Origin: Candidatus Accumulibacter appositus
GTDB taxonomy: Bacteria > Pseudomonadota > Gammaproteobacteria > Burkholderiales > Rhodocyclaceae
DNA length: 64,000 nt
Assembly: GCA_000585055.1 (NCBI GenBank)
Contig: JEMX01000028.1
Coordinates: 126,015-190,014 of the forward strand
Reading direction: 5' to 3'
The notes below the pieces were generated by a model. It was not told where the DNA came from. It did not search any database and was given only the letters and a program-made list of their open reading frames with translations. Made by a program: the position numbers and the translations under genes. Each line of letters begins with the position of its first letter. Position 1 is the first letter of the stretch. Below, piece by piece: positions 35,743 to 44,482 of the stretch.

Positions 35743-36474
35743 CTAGCCGGGGCCGGGGGGCCGACGATCTACACCGGCGCGGCCGCGTCGTAGTTGCAGT
35801 TGGCCATCCGAACGCACAGCGCGCAGCGCGAAGTCAAAGCGATCGACCTGTGCGCAGAGACTGAGATCGCTGGCTGGCAGGTTGGCGTTGCTGTCGGCCT
35901 GAAAACGCCGTCCGAAATCGGAGTTGCGCACGCGGGCCGCGTACGGTTCCGGGTCGGGCTCTTCGCCGTGCAGCAGCGCTTCCAGATAGTCCGCGCAGGC
36001 GATGTCCTCGTCACCGTCGCGATCGACCCATTCGCCGGTGATCACGAAACAGACCTCGGCTGGCTGCAAGGCGAGTAGTGCCCGTGCGGTCGCCCGCCCA
36101 AGGACCAGGCTGCCGGCGAACAAGGCGCGACACGAGCCGAATCGGACCAGCCCACGAACGCCCGCGGCAGTGGTCTGGATGAGCGCTCGACCGGCCAGGT
36201 CCGCGCCCTGCAAGGCAGTGGGCGAATTGCCAAAATCGAAGCCGTCTATCGGGTCGCCACCGCCGACCGCGCCGGTGGTCAGTGCGTCCGGCAGCGCGCG
36301 TTGCAGGTGGAAGGCCGCGGCGATCGTTTCCACCGGGTAGATGGTGCTGGCGCCGGCCGCAAAAGCGTAGGCGGCGGTCGAGAAAGAACGCAGCACATCA
36401 ATCACCACCACCGCATCCTCGGGGTCGTGTTCTCCCGGATCGAGGCGATTCAGGAAGATGCGGCGGGTGTGCAT
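35743..36474 (-). CDS. ComB-like 2-phosphosulfolactate phosphatase family protein
   Basis: 243 residues from ATG 36472-36474 (MHTRRIFLNRLDPGEH); the frame's earlier start overlaps the neighbour and has no support. ComB motifs VVVIDVLRSFSTAAYAFAAGA, GNSPTAL and QTTAAGVRGLV, then DYLEALLHGEEPDPEPYAARVRNSDFGRRF. The archetype dephosphorylates 2-phosphosulfolactate in coenzyme M synthesis, which is unlikely here, so the true substrate is unknown. The last 20 residues are Arg/Gly/Pro-rich. It lies 7 bp after the alpha/beta hydrolase gene in the same direction. Confidence 0.8.
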   Translation of the reverse strand: MHTRRIFLNRLDPGEHDPEDAVVVIDVLRSFSTAAYAFAAGASTIYPVETIAAAFHLQRALPDALTTGAVGGGDPIDGFDFGNSPTALQGADLAGRALIQTTAAGVRGLVRFGSCRALFAGSLVLGRATARALLALQPAEVCFVITGEWVDRDGDEDIACADYLEALLHGEEPDPEPYAARVRNSDFGRRFQADSNANLPASDLSLCAQVDRFDFALRAVRSDGQLQLRRGRAGVDRRPPGPG

Positions 36475-36481
36475 GCAGGTC

Positions 36482-37315
36482 TCAAGGCGCATCAATGAAT
36501 TCTCGCAGGTCGCGGACGAAGCGGTCGCGTTCCCACTGGTGCGGTGAGTGGTCAGTGCCTTCGTAGACATGCAGGATGGCGCCGGCGATGCGGTTCTTGA
36601 CGTAGTGCGCGGTCTCGCTACGGTAATAATTGCTTTCGCCGCCGTAGACCAGTAGCGCCGGGATGTCGATGCGTTCGAGCGCCGACCGGTAGTCCGCTTC
36701 GGTGAGGCTTTCCCAGCAGGCAATCAGCGGCGCCGGATCCTGCGCACTCAACCACTGCCGCGCCTTCTCCAGGCCTGGGGAGTTTTCGTGATATTTCTGT
36801 CTGGCGCGGACGTTGAGTCCCATGCCGCCCAAACGGAGAACCGATTCGGCGAAGTCGTCCTCCAGATGCTTCAGGAAGGCGAGCGATTGTTCGCGGTCAA
36901 AGTCGCCGTAGATGCCGTTGGACCAGCTGTCATCGGTGAGCAGTTTTGGCGACTGGTCGATGAAAACGAGCTTGCGCAGATTGCGGCAGCCATGTTCGCC
37001 GATGTACTGCCAGAGGGTTAGGGCGCCCATCGAGTGGCCAACGACTACCAGTTGGTCGAGTGCGTAGTGCGCGATCAGGTTGGAGAGGTCTTGCGCCATG
37101 CGTTGCACGGTGGGCACCGTGTCCTGCGCCAAGCGGTGGCCGCCATGGCCTCTGGCATCCCAACGGAATACGCGGTGGTGGGCGGTCAGTTGTTCGAGAA
37201 AGGGCTGCCATTCGCGGTGGCTGGCGGTCCAGCCATGCAGCATGAGGATTGGCGAGCCATCGCCAGAGACCTGGACGTGAATCTTTTCGCCATCGTCGGC
37301 AAAGAAGTGCGTCAT
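36482..37315 (-). CDS. Alpha/beta hydrolase
   Basis: 277 residues. LMLHGWTASHREW (oxyanion loop), RWDARGHGGH, and the nucleophile elbow VGHSMGALTLWQYIG. The acid is probably in LLVYGGESNYYRSE and the base is the His in EGTDHSPHQWERDRFV. Resembles haloperoxidase/esterase-type hydrolases. It is followed directly by the ComB-like gene, suggesting a two-gene unit; substrate unknown. Confidence 0.82.
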   Translation of the reverse strand: MTHFFADDGEKIHVQVSGDGSPILMLHGWTASHREWQPFLEQLTAHHRVFRWDARGHGGHRLAQDTVPTVQRMAQDLSNLIAHYALDQLVVVGHSMGALTLWQYIGEHGCRNLRKLVFIDQSPKLLTDDSWSNGIYGDFDREQSLAFLKHLEDDFAESVLRLGGMGLNVRARQKYHENSPGLEKARQWLSAQDPAPLIACWESLTEADYRSALERIDIPALLVYGGESNYYRSETAHYVKNRIAGAILHVYEGTDHSPHQWERDRFVRDLREFIDAP

Positions 37316-37497
37316 GAAAACGGATCAGCAGGGAAAAAGGCAGGGTGTCACAAGCGCGTCATTACGGCAACCCTAATTGCCGTCCCACGAGAAAGGGATA
37401 AGCAGGGATGAGGCCCTTGAGTCGCTTTGAGTCGGAGATTTACGCTACCGACCCGGACTTTAACGCATAGGGACTCGCCGCCCTGCTGCGCGCTCGC

Positions 37498-38133
37498 TCA
37501 GGGCCTGGCGACGCGTCGCAGGAAGCTGCGTCGTGCGGGAAGCAATAGGTTGGGGGCCACTGCGGCTGGCGTTGAGGGTTCCTCCGCCGGCATGCCGAAC
37601 ATTGCATTCAGCGCGGCCATCGCCCCTGCACGAGCTGCCGCCTGCGAGGCGAACTGGCCCGGTGGTGCAAACAGCGGGCAGTATTGGAGGGCCGGAATCT
37701 CGGCGCTCGCGTCATCGTCGGCGATGAATTCCAGAGGGCCGATGGGAAAAACCAGTTGACAACGTTCGCCGGACGGACGGTCAGACCACAAATCGCCGCC
37801 ACCGGGCAAGATCAAGAGATTGATGAACCAGGGGGTGATCATCGCGCCCACCCAATCGCCAAGCAGGTCGTCGCTGACGCCTTCCCGGTTGTCCGTTGCC
37901 TGCGCATGTGCATCGCCATTCGGCCTGCTGGCACTCGCCGTCGCCAGCCGCCAGCGACGGAACCCGAGGGCTTCGACGGACAGGGCGAGGTTGACAAAGG
38001 GCAGGTCGCGCATGTTGGCACGCCAGATACGGCGGTACATGGCTTCGAGGCGCGACGCCGGATTGCTGGTGATCGGCTTCGCCGGGGGGGGCTGTGTGGC
38101 CTGGAAAGCTGCCTTGCGAATGCCAGGTGTCAT
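37498..38133 (-). CDS. hybE: [NiFe]-hydrogenase assembly chaperone HybE
   Basis: 211 residues. The HybE core is visible: RLEAMYRRIWRANMRDLPFVNLALSVEALGF, then VGAMITPWFINLLILPGG and CQLVFPIGPLEFIAD, ending in SFLRR. The rubredoxin domain found in some HupJ/HybE proteins is absent. The chaperone holds back Tat export of the large or small subunit until maturation is complete. Start overlaps the hypC stop by ATGA. Last gene of the hyb operon. Confidence 0.87.
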   Translation of the reverse strand: MTPGIRKAAFQATQPPPAKPITSNPASRLEAMYRRIWRANMRDLPFVNLALSVEALGFRRWRLATASASRPNGDAHAQATDNREGVSDDLLGDWVGAMITPWFINLLILPGGGDLWSDRPSGERCQLVFPIGPLEFIADDDASAEIPALQYCPLFAPPGQFASQAAARAGAMAALNAMFGMPAEEPSTPAAVAPNLLLPARRSFLRRVARP

Positions 38134-38441
38134 GGAAGCGTGCTCCGTGCTTGTCTCGGGGTGTGTAGATCGGAAAAATGCTTTGTGGCGTCGTAGTCGC
38201 CGGCGACCGAGGCGTCGAGCGCGGCAAGTGCGTCTTCAATCAATGCCAGCTCGCGATCGTCGAGGATTTCCTGGGCCAGGCCGAGCGAGGCCAAAATCCA
38301 GGTGCCAACGGCTTGTGGGCCGATCAGCATCATGTTGATCCGCTCGCGCCGCAGTGCGCCTCCCTGTCGCCGCTCGGCAATGGCGAAGTCACCGTTCTCA
38401 TCCTCCAGTGAGACCAACTGCAGCGGGATCGACAGGCACAT
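38130..38441 (-). CDS. hypC: Hydrogenase maturation chaperone HypC/HybG
   Basis: 103 residues from ATG 38439-38441; the first residues are MCLSIP, whose Cys2 binds the Fe(CN)2CO precursor. The frame's upstream extension would bury this Cys, so it is rejected. The ending is longer than in typical HypC (about 80-90 residues). Position within the hyb operon suggests the HybG paralogue dedicated to this hydrogenase. No hypABDEF genes are in the window. Confidence 0.9.
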   Translation of the reverse strand: MCLSIPLQLVSLEDENGDFAIAERRQGGALRRERINMMLIGPQAVGTWILASLGLAQEILDDRELALIEDALAALDASVAGDYDATKHFSDLHTPRQARSTLP

Positions 38442-38492
38442 CAGGCGGCCTCGGCAGTTAATGTGAAAGTCGCGCAAGCGACTCACGAAGCT

Positions 38493-38517
38493 CCCTTCTC
38501 CCCTCGCGGGAGAAGGG
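38493..38517. repeat. REP-like palindrome between hypC and hybD
   Basis: A perfect 10-bp inverted repeat (CCCTTCTCCC ... GGGAGAAGGG, 5-base loop) flanked by further G-rich sequence (GGTTGGGGAAGAGGG). It looks like the dispersed REP-type elements common in proteobacteria. It sits in the 105-bp gap inside the operon and has no U-run. Confidence 0.6.
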
Positions 38518-38546
38518 TTGGGGAAGAGGGGGAACGGTCATGACAT

Positions 38547-39053
38547 TCACCATCTAGGTATCTCGCTGGTCTTGACCGTCAGTTGCCGCGCCCGCATTCC
38601 CAGCATCGCCAGTTCGTCGACCAGCATGCGCAGCACGGTCGGGATGGCCTTTTCTACTTCCGGGCTGAGTTCCATTCCCAGCGCCAGCGAGCGTGGCTGG
38701 ACGCCGAGAATGGCGGTGTATTTCGGTGCCTTGCCGAGAAGCTCCAGGGTCGCCAGCACATCGCAAAGGCCGATCTGGTGTGGCGACAACTTGGTCTTGA
38801 AGAACACTGGCACGGCATCGCCAACGAGCCGGATCGGCGTGCCGGGCGGCTGACCGCCACGAATGGCATCAATCATGAACAAGGCGTCGAGATCTTCAAG
38901 CGCATCGAGCATTTCCATGCCACAGGTGCCGCCGTCGATGATTTCGACTGCGCCGGGCAGCAAGTAAGCCAGTGGCAGACGCTCGATGGCGTGCACGCCG
39001 AGCCCTTCATCGCTCAGCAGAATGTTGCCGGCACCCAGTACGACGACGCGCAT
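38547..39053 (-). CDS. hybD: Hydrogenase maturation protease HybD
   Basis: 168 residues. VVLGAGNILLSDEGLGVHAIERL carries the first nickel-ligating Glu, IDGGTCGMEMLDAL the Asp, and LSPHQIG the His, matching HybD/HyaD proteases. It removes the C-terminal extension of HybC after nickel insertion. A good Shine-Dalgarno (GGGAG) precedes the ATG; the gap to hybC is 82 bp. Confidence 0.92.
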   Translation of the reverse strand: MRVVVLGAGNILLSDEGLGVHAIERLPLAYLLPGAVEIIDGGTCGMEMLDALEDLDALFMIDAIRGGQPPGTPIRLVGDAVPVFFKTKLSPHQIGLCDVLATLELLGKAPKYTAILGVQPRSLALGMELSPEVEKAIPTVLRMLVDELAMLGMRARQLTVKTSEIPRW

Positions 39054-39135
39054 GTTCAGTTCTCCCGGCAGGATCGATGAGCGCTTCGCGTGCTGTACTC
39101 GCTACCGTCGCGCCGCACGCTGAGGACGATGGCCA

Positions 39136-40839
39136 TCACGCCGCCTTGACCTTGACCACCTGCCGCTTCTCGGTATCGACTACATGGACCGCGCAGGCCA
39201 GGCAGGGATCGAAGGAGTGCACGGTGCGCAGCACTTCCAGCGGCTGATCGGGAATGGCCACCGGCGTTCCCGCCAGGCAGGCCTCGTAGGCGCCGGGCGC
39301 ATCCGCCTCGTTGCGCGGCGCAGCGTTCCAGGTGGTCGGTACGACGCACTGGTAGTTCCTGATCTTGCCGTCGTCTATGACCACCCAATGCGAAAGGACG
39401 CCGCGCGGCGCTTCGTGGATACCGACGCCAGCAACTTCGTCCTTCGGAAAGACCGGCTTGTTGAAAGTGTTCAGGTCGCCCTTGGCCATGTTGGCCAGCA
39501 GCAGATCCCATTGCCGCGCCAGTTCGTCGACCTGCACCGCGCAGCCGACGGCACGCGCCGCATGACGGCCGATCGTCGAGTGCAGCGCGTCGAGACCGAC
39601 CTTGGTCTTGGCGACCGTGGATACCAACTCAAGTGTTTGCGTTGCGTAGACGATTGTCGGCTGGTGTTGCGCGGCGACCATTGCTAGCACGCGTGGCAGC
39701 GGACCGACCTGCATCGGCTGGCCGTAGAAAGTCGGAGATTTCAGCCACGAGTACTTGCCCTCATCCTCGAAGTCGGTGTATTGGGGTCTGGTTTCGCCCT
39801 TGTAAGGATGCAGCGGGCCTTTGCCACCTTCGTACCAGGAGTGCTTCACCGATTCGGCGACGCCGTCCCTGAAATAGGCGTCGTTGTGGGTCTTGATCTC
39901 CTTGAAGCTGCTCAGGTCGCCCGCGGAGATATGCCCGCCGGGTAGGGCAAACTGGGTGTTCTTGCCGTCAAGCGGGATATCCGGTACCGAGACGTAGTCG
40001 ACGATGCCGCGTCCGATGGTCGTCCACTCGGGGTAGAAGCCACCGATCACGGCGACATCAATCAGGTAGACGTTCTTCACGAAATCGCTGAGTTGGTCGA
40101 TCCAGCCCTTGACCGCCAGCAGACGTTCGACGGTCAGCACCGACTGCGAATCAATGGACAGCGCATTGGCGACGCCGCCAACGGCGACGTTCTGGATATG
40201 CGGCGTCTTGGCGCCGAGGATGCTGACGATCTTGTTGGCGTGTCGCTGCACTTCCAGCGCCTGCAGGTAGTGGGCGACGGCGATCAGGTTTACTTCCGGG
40301 GGCAACTTCATCGCCGGGTGTCCCCAGTAGCCATTGGTGAAAATCCCCAGTTGTCCGGTGCCGACGAAGCCCGCCAAGCGTTCTTTGACGCGGGTAAATT
40401 CGGCCTTGCTGTTGCCCGGCCAGCTGGACAAGCTTTCGGCCAGGGCTGCTGCCTTGCCCGGGTCGGCCTGCAAGGCGCTGGTGACATCAACCCAGTCGAG
40501 CGCCGAGAGATGGTAGAAATGGACGATATGATCGTGAACCGCATGCGCCAAGATGATCATGTTGCGGATGTACTGGGCATTGAGTGGTATTTCCATCTGC
40601 AGCGCGTTCTCGACGGCACGCACCGAGGCGATGGCGTGAACCGTGGTGCACACGCCGCAGATGCGCTGGGTGATGGCCCAGGCATCGCGCGGGTCGCGAC
40701 CGACGAGGATGGTTTCGACACCGCGCCACATCTGGCCGGAAGCCCAGGCTTTCTTGACCTCGCCGCCGTCGACCTCGACATCAACACGCAGGTGACCTTC
40801 GATTCGCGTGACCGGATCAATCGTGACTCGTTGCGACAT
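39136..40839 (-). CDS. hybC: [NiFe]-hydrogenase large subunit
   Basis: 567 residues from ATG 40837-40839 (MSQRVTIDPVTRIEGHL), preceded by GAGGAGACAGG; the much longer open frame upstream is a shadow of hybB. L1 signature RICGVCTTVH and L2 signature DPCLACAVHV provide the four Ni-Fe cysteines. The 15 residues after the His are the peptide removed by HybD. Periplasmic H2 activation; exported with HybO as a folded dimer. Order and companions match the E. coli Hyd-2 class. Confidence 0.95.
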   Translation of the reverse strand: MSQRVTIDPVTRIEGHLRVDVEVDGGEVKKAWASGQMWRGVETILVGRDPRDAWAITQRICGVCTTVHAIASVRAVENALQMEIPLNAQYIRNMIILAHAVHDHIVHFYHLSALDWVDVTSALQADPGKAAALAESLSSWPGNSKAEFTRVKERLAGFVGTGQLGIFTNGYWGHPAMKLPPEVNLIAVAHYLQALEVQRHANKIVSILGAKTPHIQNVAVGGVANALSIDSQSVLTVERLLAVKGWIDQLSDFVKNVYLIDVAVIGGFYPEWTTIGRGIVDYVSVPDIPLDGKNTQFALPGGHISAGDLSSFKEIKTHNDAYFRDGVAESVKHSWYEGGKGPLHPYKGETRPQYTDFEDEGKYSWLKSPTFYGQPMQVGPLPRVLAMVAAQHQPTIVYATQTLELVSTVAKTKVGLDALHSTIGRHAARAVGCAVQVDELARQWDLLLANMAKGDLNTFNKPVFPKDEVAGVGIHEAPRGVLSHWVVIDDGKIRNYQCVVPTTWNAAPRNEADAPGAYEACLAGTPVAIPDQPLEVLRTVHSFDPCLACAVHVVDTEKRQVVKVKAA

Positions 40840-40862
40840 TTTCCTGTCTCCTCGAAAAAGCC

Positions 40863-42032
40863 TTAGCTGTGCGCAGGCTGGACGTAGCTTTCTTCGCGCG
40901 GCAGAACCGGGAAGCGGCGGGTGATGACGATGTAACCGAGGACTTCGGCGGCAAAAATGCCGATGGTGACCAGCAGTTCGGGGACCGATGGAAAATAGGT
41001 CCAGCCAGGGCCGGTATCGAAGGCGATCAGGAAGCCGTTCAGGCGCAGCAGGATGCCGCCGAGCATGACCGCGATACCGGCCAGAAAGAGGCGTGCCGGA
41101 TTGCGCCGCGCCTCGACGCTGCGGATCAGCAGGAAGGGGGCGATGAAGCAGGCGTTCTCGATCCAGAAGGTCAGGGCGATGAAGTCGGGTTGGAAGGCGA
41201 GCCGCAGTACACCGCGTGCGATGAGGTCGGCAAAACGAACCAGGAGGTAGAAGGCCATGATACCGAGCATCACTCTGGCCATCGGATTGAGCATCGAAAC
41301 CTCGACCTGACGCCGGTAAGCCGAGGCCGCGACGCAGGACTCGAAGAGCACGACGCCGTAGCCGAGGATGATCGCCGAGAGCAGGTAGATCAGCGGTTGC
41401 ATCGGCGTCTGCCAGAGCGGGTTGACCTGGCCACCCATGACCACCAGCATGGTCCCCAGTGACGCCTGATGCATCATCGGCAGGACGATGCCGAGGGCAA
41501 TGAAGAAGAACAGCAGCTTGCTCAGTTTGCGGCGCGCATCGTGCAGGCCCAGCTTCTCGAGAAACACCGGCGAGAACTCGATCCACATGACGATGATGTA
41601 CAGCGTGATGCAGGCGGCGACTTCGAACATCACCGAATTGACATTGAAGTAGCCCGGCCAGAAGATGTGCCAGAAGTTCCACCAGCGACCGAGGTCGAAA
41701 GTGATCGCCGCACCGGCCAGGGTGTAGCCGAAGAGGCTGCCGAGCAGTGCCGGGCGCACCAGCGGATGGTACTGGCCCTTGTTGAAGATGTAGACCAGCA
41801 AGGCCACCGAGAAGCCGCCGCAGGCCAGCGCCGAGCCAATGAAGACGTCAACGACGACCCAGGCGCCCCAGGAGTAGCCGTCGTTGAGGTTGGTGGTGGT
41901 GCCGAGGCCGAAGATCAGGCGGACCAGAATGATCGTCGCCATGACCGCGATCAGAACGCCGCAGACCAGGGTCGTGGCGTTGACCAGGCTGCCACCGACC
42001 GGTGCCGGTCGGGCGTGTTCTTGAGTGCTCAT
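40863..42032 (-). CDS. hybB: Hydrogenase integral membrane subunit HybB (NrfD/PsrC family)
   Basis: 389 residues from ATG 42030-42032, which has AAGGAG six bases ahead within the end of hybA; the GTG two codons earlier is less likely. About ten transmembrane helices with NrfD-family features (YSWGAWVVVDVFIGSALACGGF, FDLGRWWNFWHIFWPGYFNVNSVMFE, and LPMMHQASLGTMLVVMGGQVNPLWQTP). It carries electrons to quinone together with HybA and may be energy-converting. A 2-bp overlap region suggests translational coupling with hybA. Confidence 0.93.
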   Translation of the reverse strand: MSTQEHARPAPVGGSLVNATTLVCGVLIAVMATIILVRLIFGLGTTTNLNDGYSWGAWVVVDVFIGSALACGGFSVALLVYIFNKGQYHPLVRPALLGSLFGYTLAGAAITFDLGRWWNFWHIFWPGYFNVNSVMFEVAACITLYIIVMWIEFSPVFLEKLGLHDARRKLSKLLFFFIALGIVLPMMHQASLGTMLVVMGGQVNPLWQTPMQPLIYLLSAIILGYGVVLFESCVAASAYRRQVEVSMLNPMARVMLGIMAFYLLVRFADLIARGVLRLAFQPDFIALTFWIENACFIAPFLLIRSVEARRNPARLFLAGIAVMLGGILLRLNGFLIAFDTGPGWTYFPSVPELLVTIGIFAAEVLGYIVITRRFPVLPREESYVQPAHS

Positions 42033-42034
42033 GA

Positions 42035-43096
42035 TCACTCCTTCCCTGGCTTGCTCGCTGCTGCCTGAGCGCTGGAATCATGCCCATCCTCGTCTTCGTG
42101 ATGGACGTTGCGTTTGGCGACGTAGGTCATCGCGCCGAGGACGGCAAAGGGCATCAGCAGGCCACCGTAGAGCGTGTGCTGGATGGTCTCGGAAGTTGCC
42201 GCCGACGACTTGGGCGGCAAATTCGGCATGCCGACCTTTGCGAAGGGCACTGCCGAGAGCTTGAGCACCTGCGTGCCGCCGTACTCGTGCTCGCCATACA
42301 CGTGCTGCTGGTAGTTGCCGACGTAGCCTTCGTAGCTCTGATCCGGGCCGCCGTCGATGCTGCCGCGCGGGTAGCGGGTGATGCTGCCGGCAGGGAGCGC
42401 CAGGCGGCGCTTGGCTTCGCTCAGCAGATCGCGGGTGCGCCCGTGCAGGGTCGCGCCGGTCGGGCAGACCTCGGCGCAGGCCGAGTAGTGGCCGTCGGCG
42501 ACGCGATGTCGACACAGTTCGCACTTGCCGATTTCGCCGGTCGGCGAGTCGTACTGGTACTTGGGAATACCGAAGGGACAGGCGACGACACAATAGCGGC
42601 AACCGACGCAGGCATCGGCGTCGTAGGCGACGACGCCGGTGACCGGATCCTTGGTCATCGCCGTCACCGGGCAGGCCGAAACGCACGAGGGGTCGGCGCA
42701 GTGCATGCAGGAAGTCTTCATGAACGCATAACCGTTGATCTCGGCGTCCTTGGTGGTCATCGTGCCGTGGCGGTACATCTTGATGATGTTGAAGGTGTTG
42801 CCGCTGGTATCGAGCGGCGTATCCCACAACTTGTCCGCGGTCGAGAACTCGGGCGGATTGTCGTTGGCCTGCTTGCAGGCAGCCACGCAGGCCTTGCAGC
42901 CAATGCACAGGGTGGCGTCGTAGAGCAGGCCAAGCGCCTCCGGCGGGCGCTGATAGGTCTCCCGCGCAGCAGCCGGCGCGCTGAGCGTGCTCAGGGTGCC
43001 GCTAGCGACCGCGGTGCCGGCGGCGCCGAGGCATCCTTTCAGAAAATTGCGGCGCGATTTTTCGTTGCGGCTCGCTGCAGAAATCTCGGCATGCAT
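42035..43096 (-). CDS. hybA: Hydrogenase iron-sulfur subunit HybA
   Basis: 353 residues. Tat signal (SRRNFLKGCLGAAGTAVA), then ferredoxin-like clusters: CIGCKACVAACKQAN, CMHCADPSCVSACPVTA, CVGCRYCVVACPFG and CELCRHRVADGHYSACAEVCPTGA, enough for four [4Fe-4S]. A C-terminal helix (LYGGLLMPFAVLGAMTYVA) anchors it in the membrane. It relays electrons from HybO to HybB. Its ATG overlaps the hybO stop region by one base spacing, with GGAGG ahead. Confidence 0.94.
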   Translation of the reverse strand: MHAEISAASRNEKSRRNFLKGCLGAAGTAVASGTLSTLSAPAAARETYQRPPEALGLLYDATLCIGCKACVAACKQANDNPPEFSTADKLWDTPLDTSGNTFNIIKMYRHGTMTTKDAEINGYAFMKTSCMHCADPSCVSACPVTAMTKDPVTGVVAYDADACVGCRYCVVACPFGIPKYQYDSPTGEIGKCELCRHRVADGHYSACAEVCPTGATLHGRTRDLLSEAKRRLALPAGSITRYPRGSIDGGPDQSYEGYVGNYQQHVYGEHEYGGTQVLKLSAVPFAKVGMPNLPPKSSAATSETIQHTLYGGLLMPFAVLGAMTYVAKRNVHHEDEDGHDSSAQAAASKPGKE

Positions 43097-43097
43097 C

Positions 43098-44270
43098 TCA
43101 GACCTCCGTTTTCTCGCTCGCGGCCCTGGCTCGTTCCGCTTCCTGGGCCTGGTGTGAAAGGCCTAGATTGCGCGCGACCATTGCCCCGGCGCCGGCCGCG
43201 GCGCCGGCGACGGCGGCCAGCAGCGACGCCGCGCCAAGTGTCGCGCCGACGCCTTGCTCTTCGACGATGCGCGGATACTGCTGCGGCGGCTCGACATTCT
43301 TCACCTTCGAGAGCATGTGAATCGGCTTGCTGAAGCCGACGCCCTGTTCGCTGCAGCCGATACAGGGATGGCCGCAGCCGACCGGCCAGGTGCCTGCGCC
43401 GGCGTCACCAAACAGCGCGGTCGGGCAGTTGGCGTAGGTTTCCGGGCCCTTGCAGCCGAGTTTGTAGAGGCAGTAGCCCTTGCGGTGCCCTTCGTCGCCA
43501 AACTGCATGGCGAAACGGCCGGCATCGAAATGCGCGCGCCGCTCGCAGTTTTCATGAATCAGGCGCGAGTAGGCGAATTTCGGGCGGCCCAGTTCATCGA
43601 GCGGTGGCAACGCGCCAAAGGTAAGGAAGTGCACCACCGTGGCCAGGAAATTGTAGGGGTTCGGCGGGCAACCGGGGATCGTCGCCACCGGCTTGCCAAG
43701 TACGTCGGCGACGCCGGAAGAGCCGGTCGGGTTGGGCGCGGTCGACGGCATGCCGCCCCAGCTGGCGCAGGAGCCAATGGCGATCACCGCCGCCGCATCG
43801 GCGGCGCATTCCTTGGTCAATTCGATCGCTGTCTGGCCGCCCACCTTGCAGTAGATGCCGCCGTCACGCGTTGGGATGGCGCCTTCGACGACCAGCAGGT
43901 AAGCGCCCTTGTGTTCGGCCATGGCCGCCTTGCGCGCCTGTTCGACCTGATGGCCAGCAGCGGCAAACAGGGTTTCGTGGTAATCCAGCGAGATGACGTC
44001 GAGGATCAGCCTTTCCAGGGTCGGATGCTCGGCGCGCAGCAGGGATTCGGTACAGCCCGTACATTCCTGGAAGTGCAGCCAGATCACCGAAGGCCGCTTC
44101 TTGGTAGCCACCGCTTCGGCGACCGCCGCTTCGGCGCCGGGCGGCAAGCCAAGACCGGCGGCGACGGTGGCGCAGAACTGCAGGAATTCGCGCCGCGGCA
44201 TGCCGAGTCGCTTGCTCGCATCGACGATCGTCGTCTCGGCTTCCAATTGCAGCAGACGGGTGTTTGCCAT
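43098..44270 (-). CDS. hybO: [NiFe]-hydrogenase small subunit
   Basis: 390 residues. Tat signal with MPRREFLQFCATVAAGLGL. The proximal cluster region reads ECTGCTESL and IGSCASWGG; Gly occupies both positions where O2-tolerant enzymes have extra cysteines, so a standard, O2-sensitive 4-Cys proximal cluster is predicted. The medial and distal cluster region GCKGPETYANCP ... CGHPCIGCSE is intact. A C-terminal hydrophobic helix provides the membrane anchor. First gene of the operon, about 110 bp downstream of a sigma-54-type promoter. Confidence 0.95.
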   Translation of the reverse strand: MANTRLLQLEAETTIVDASKRLGMPRREFLQFCATVAAGLGLPPGAEAAVAEAVATKKRPSVIWLHFQECTGCTESLLRAEHPTLERLILDVISLDYHETLFAAAGHQVEQARKAAMAEHKGAYLLVVEGAIPTRDGGIYCKVGGQTAIELTKECAADAAAVIAIGSCASWGGMPSTAPNPTGSSGVADVLGKPVATIPGCPPNPYNFLATVVHFLTFGALPPLDELGRPKFAYSRLIHENCERRAHFDAGRFAMQFGDEGHRKGYCLYKLGCKGPETYANCPTALFGDAGAGTWPVGCGHPCIGCSEQGVGFSKPIHMLSKVKNVEPPQQYPRIVEEQGVGATLGAASLLAAVAGAAAGAGAMVARNLGLSHQAQEAERARAASEKTEV

Positions 44271-44387
44271 TTTCCTGCTCCCTTATCTCGCAACCTGGTT
44301 CTCGTCGCCCGACCGGTGGTCGGAGAATGTCATCGCGGCACACCAGAGCTCATGCAAGGCTCTGCAAGCACTTTCAGCAAAGGGGCT

Positions 44388-44404
44388 TACAAAAAGCGTG
44401 CCAG
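44388..44404 (-). promoter_or_regulatory. Sigma-54 (RpoN) promoter of the hyb operon
   Basis: The minus strand reads CTGGCACGCTTTTTGTA. The -24 element TGGCACG is a full match and the -12 element TTGT differs from TTGC by one base, at correct spacing. Transcription would start near 44378, giving a leader of about 110 nt before hybO. Confidence 0.75.
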
Positions 44405-44482
44405 TTCGAAATCAGCCAATAAAGCAGCGACATGTACTGCGTTGGCCAGCGCGCGAGGGGAACGCAGGTTTGCGCATGTGCC

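Noticed and set aside
40840-41682. 281 extra codons in frame upstream of hybC
   Set aside because: They overlap hybB in another frame, are Arg/His/Pro-rich, and the hybC start has a clear Shine-Dalgarno and conserved N-terminus.
42080-43333. 417-codon plus-strand frame antisense to hybA and hybO
   Set aside because: Composition is that of an antisense GC-rich frame; both genes on the other strand have full cofactor motifs.
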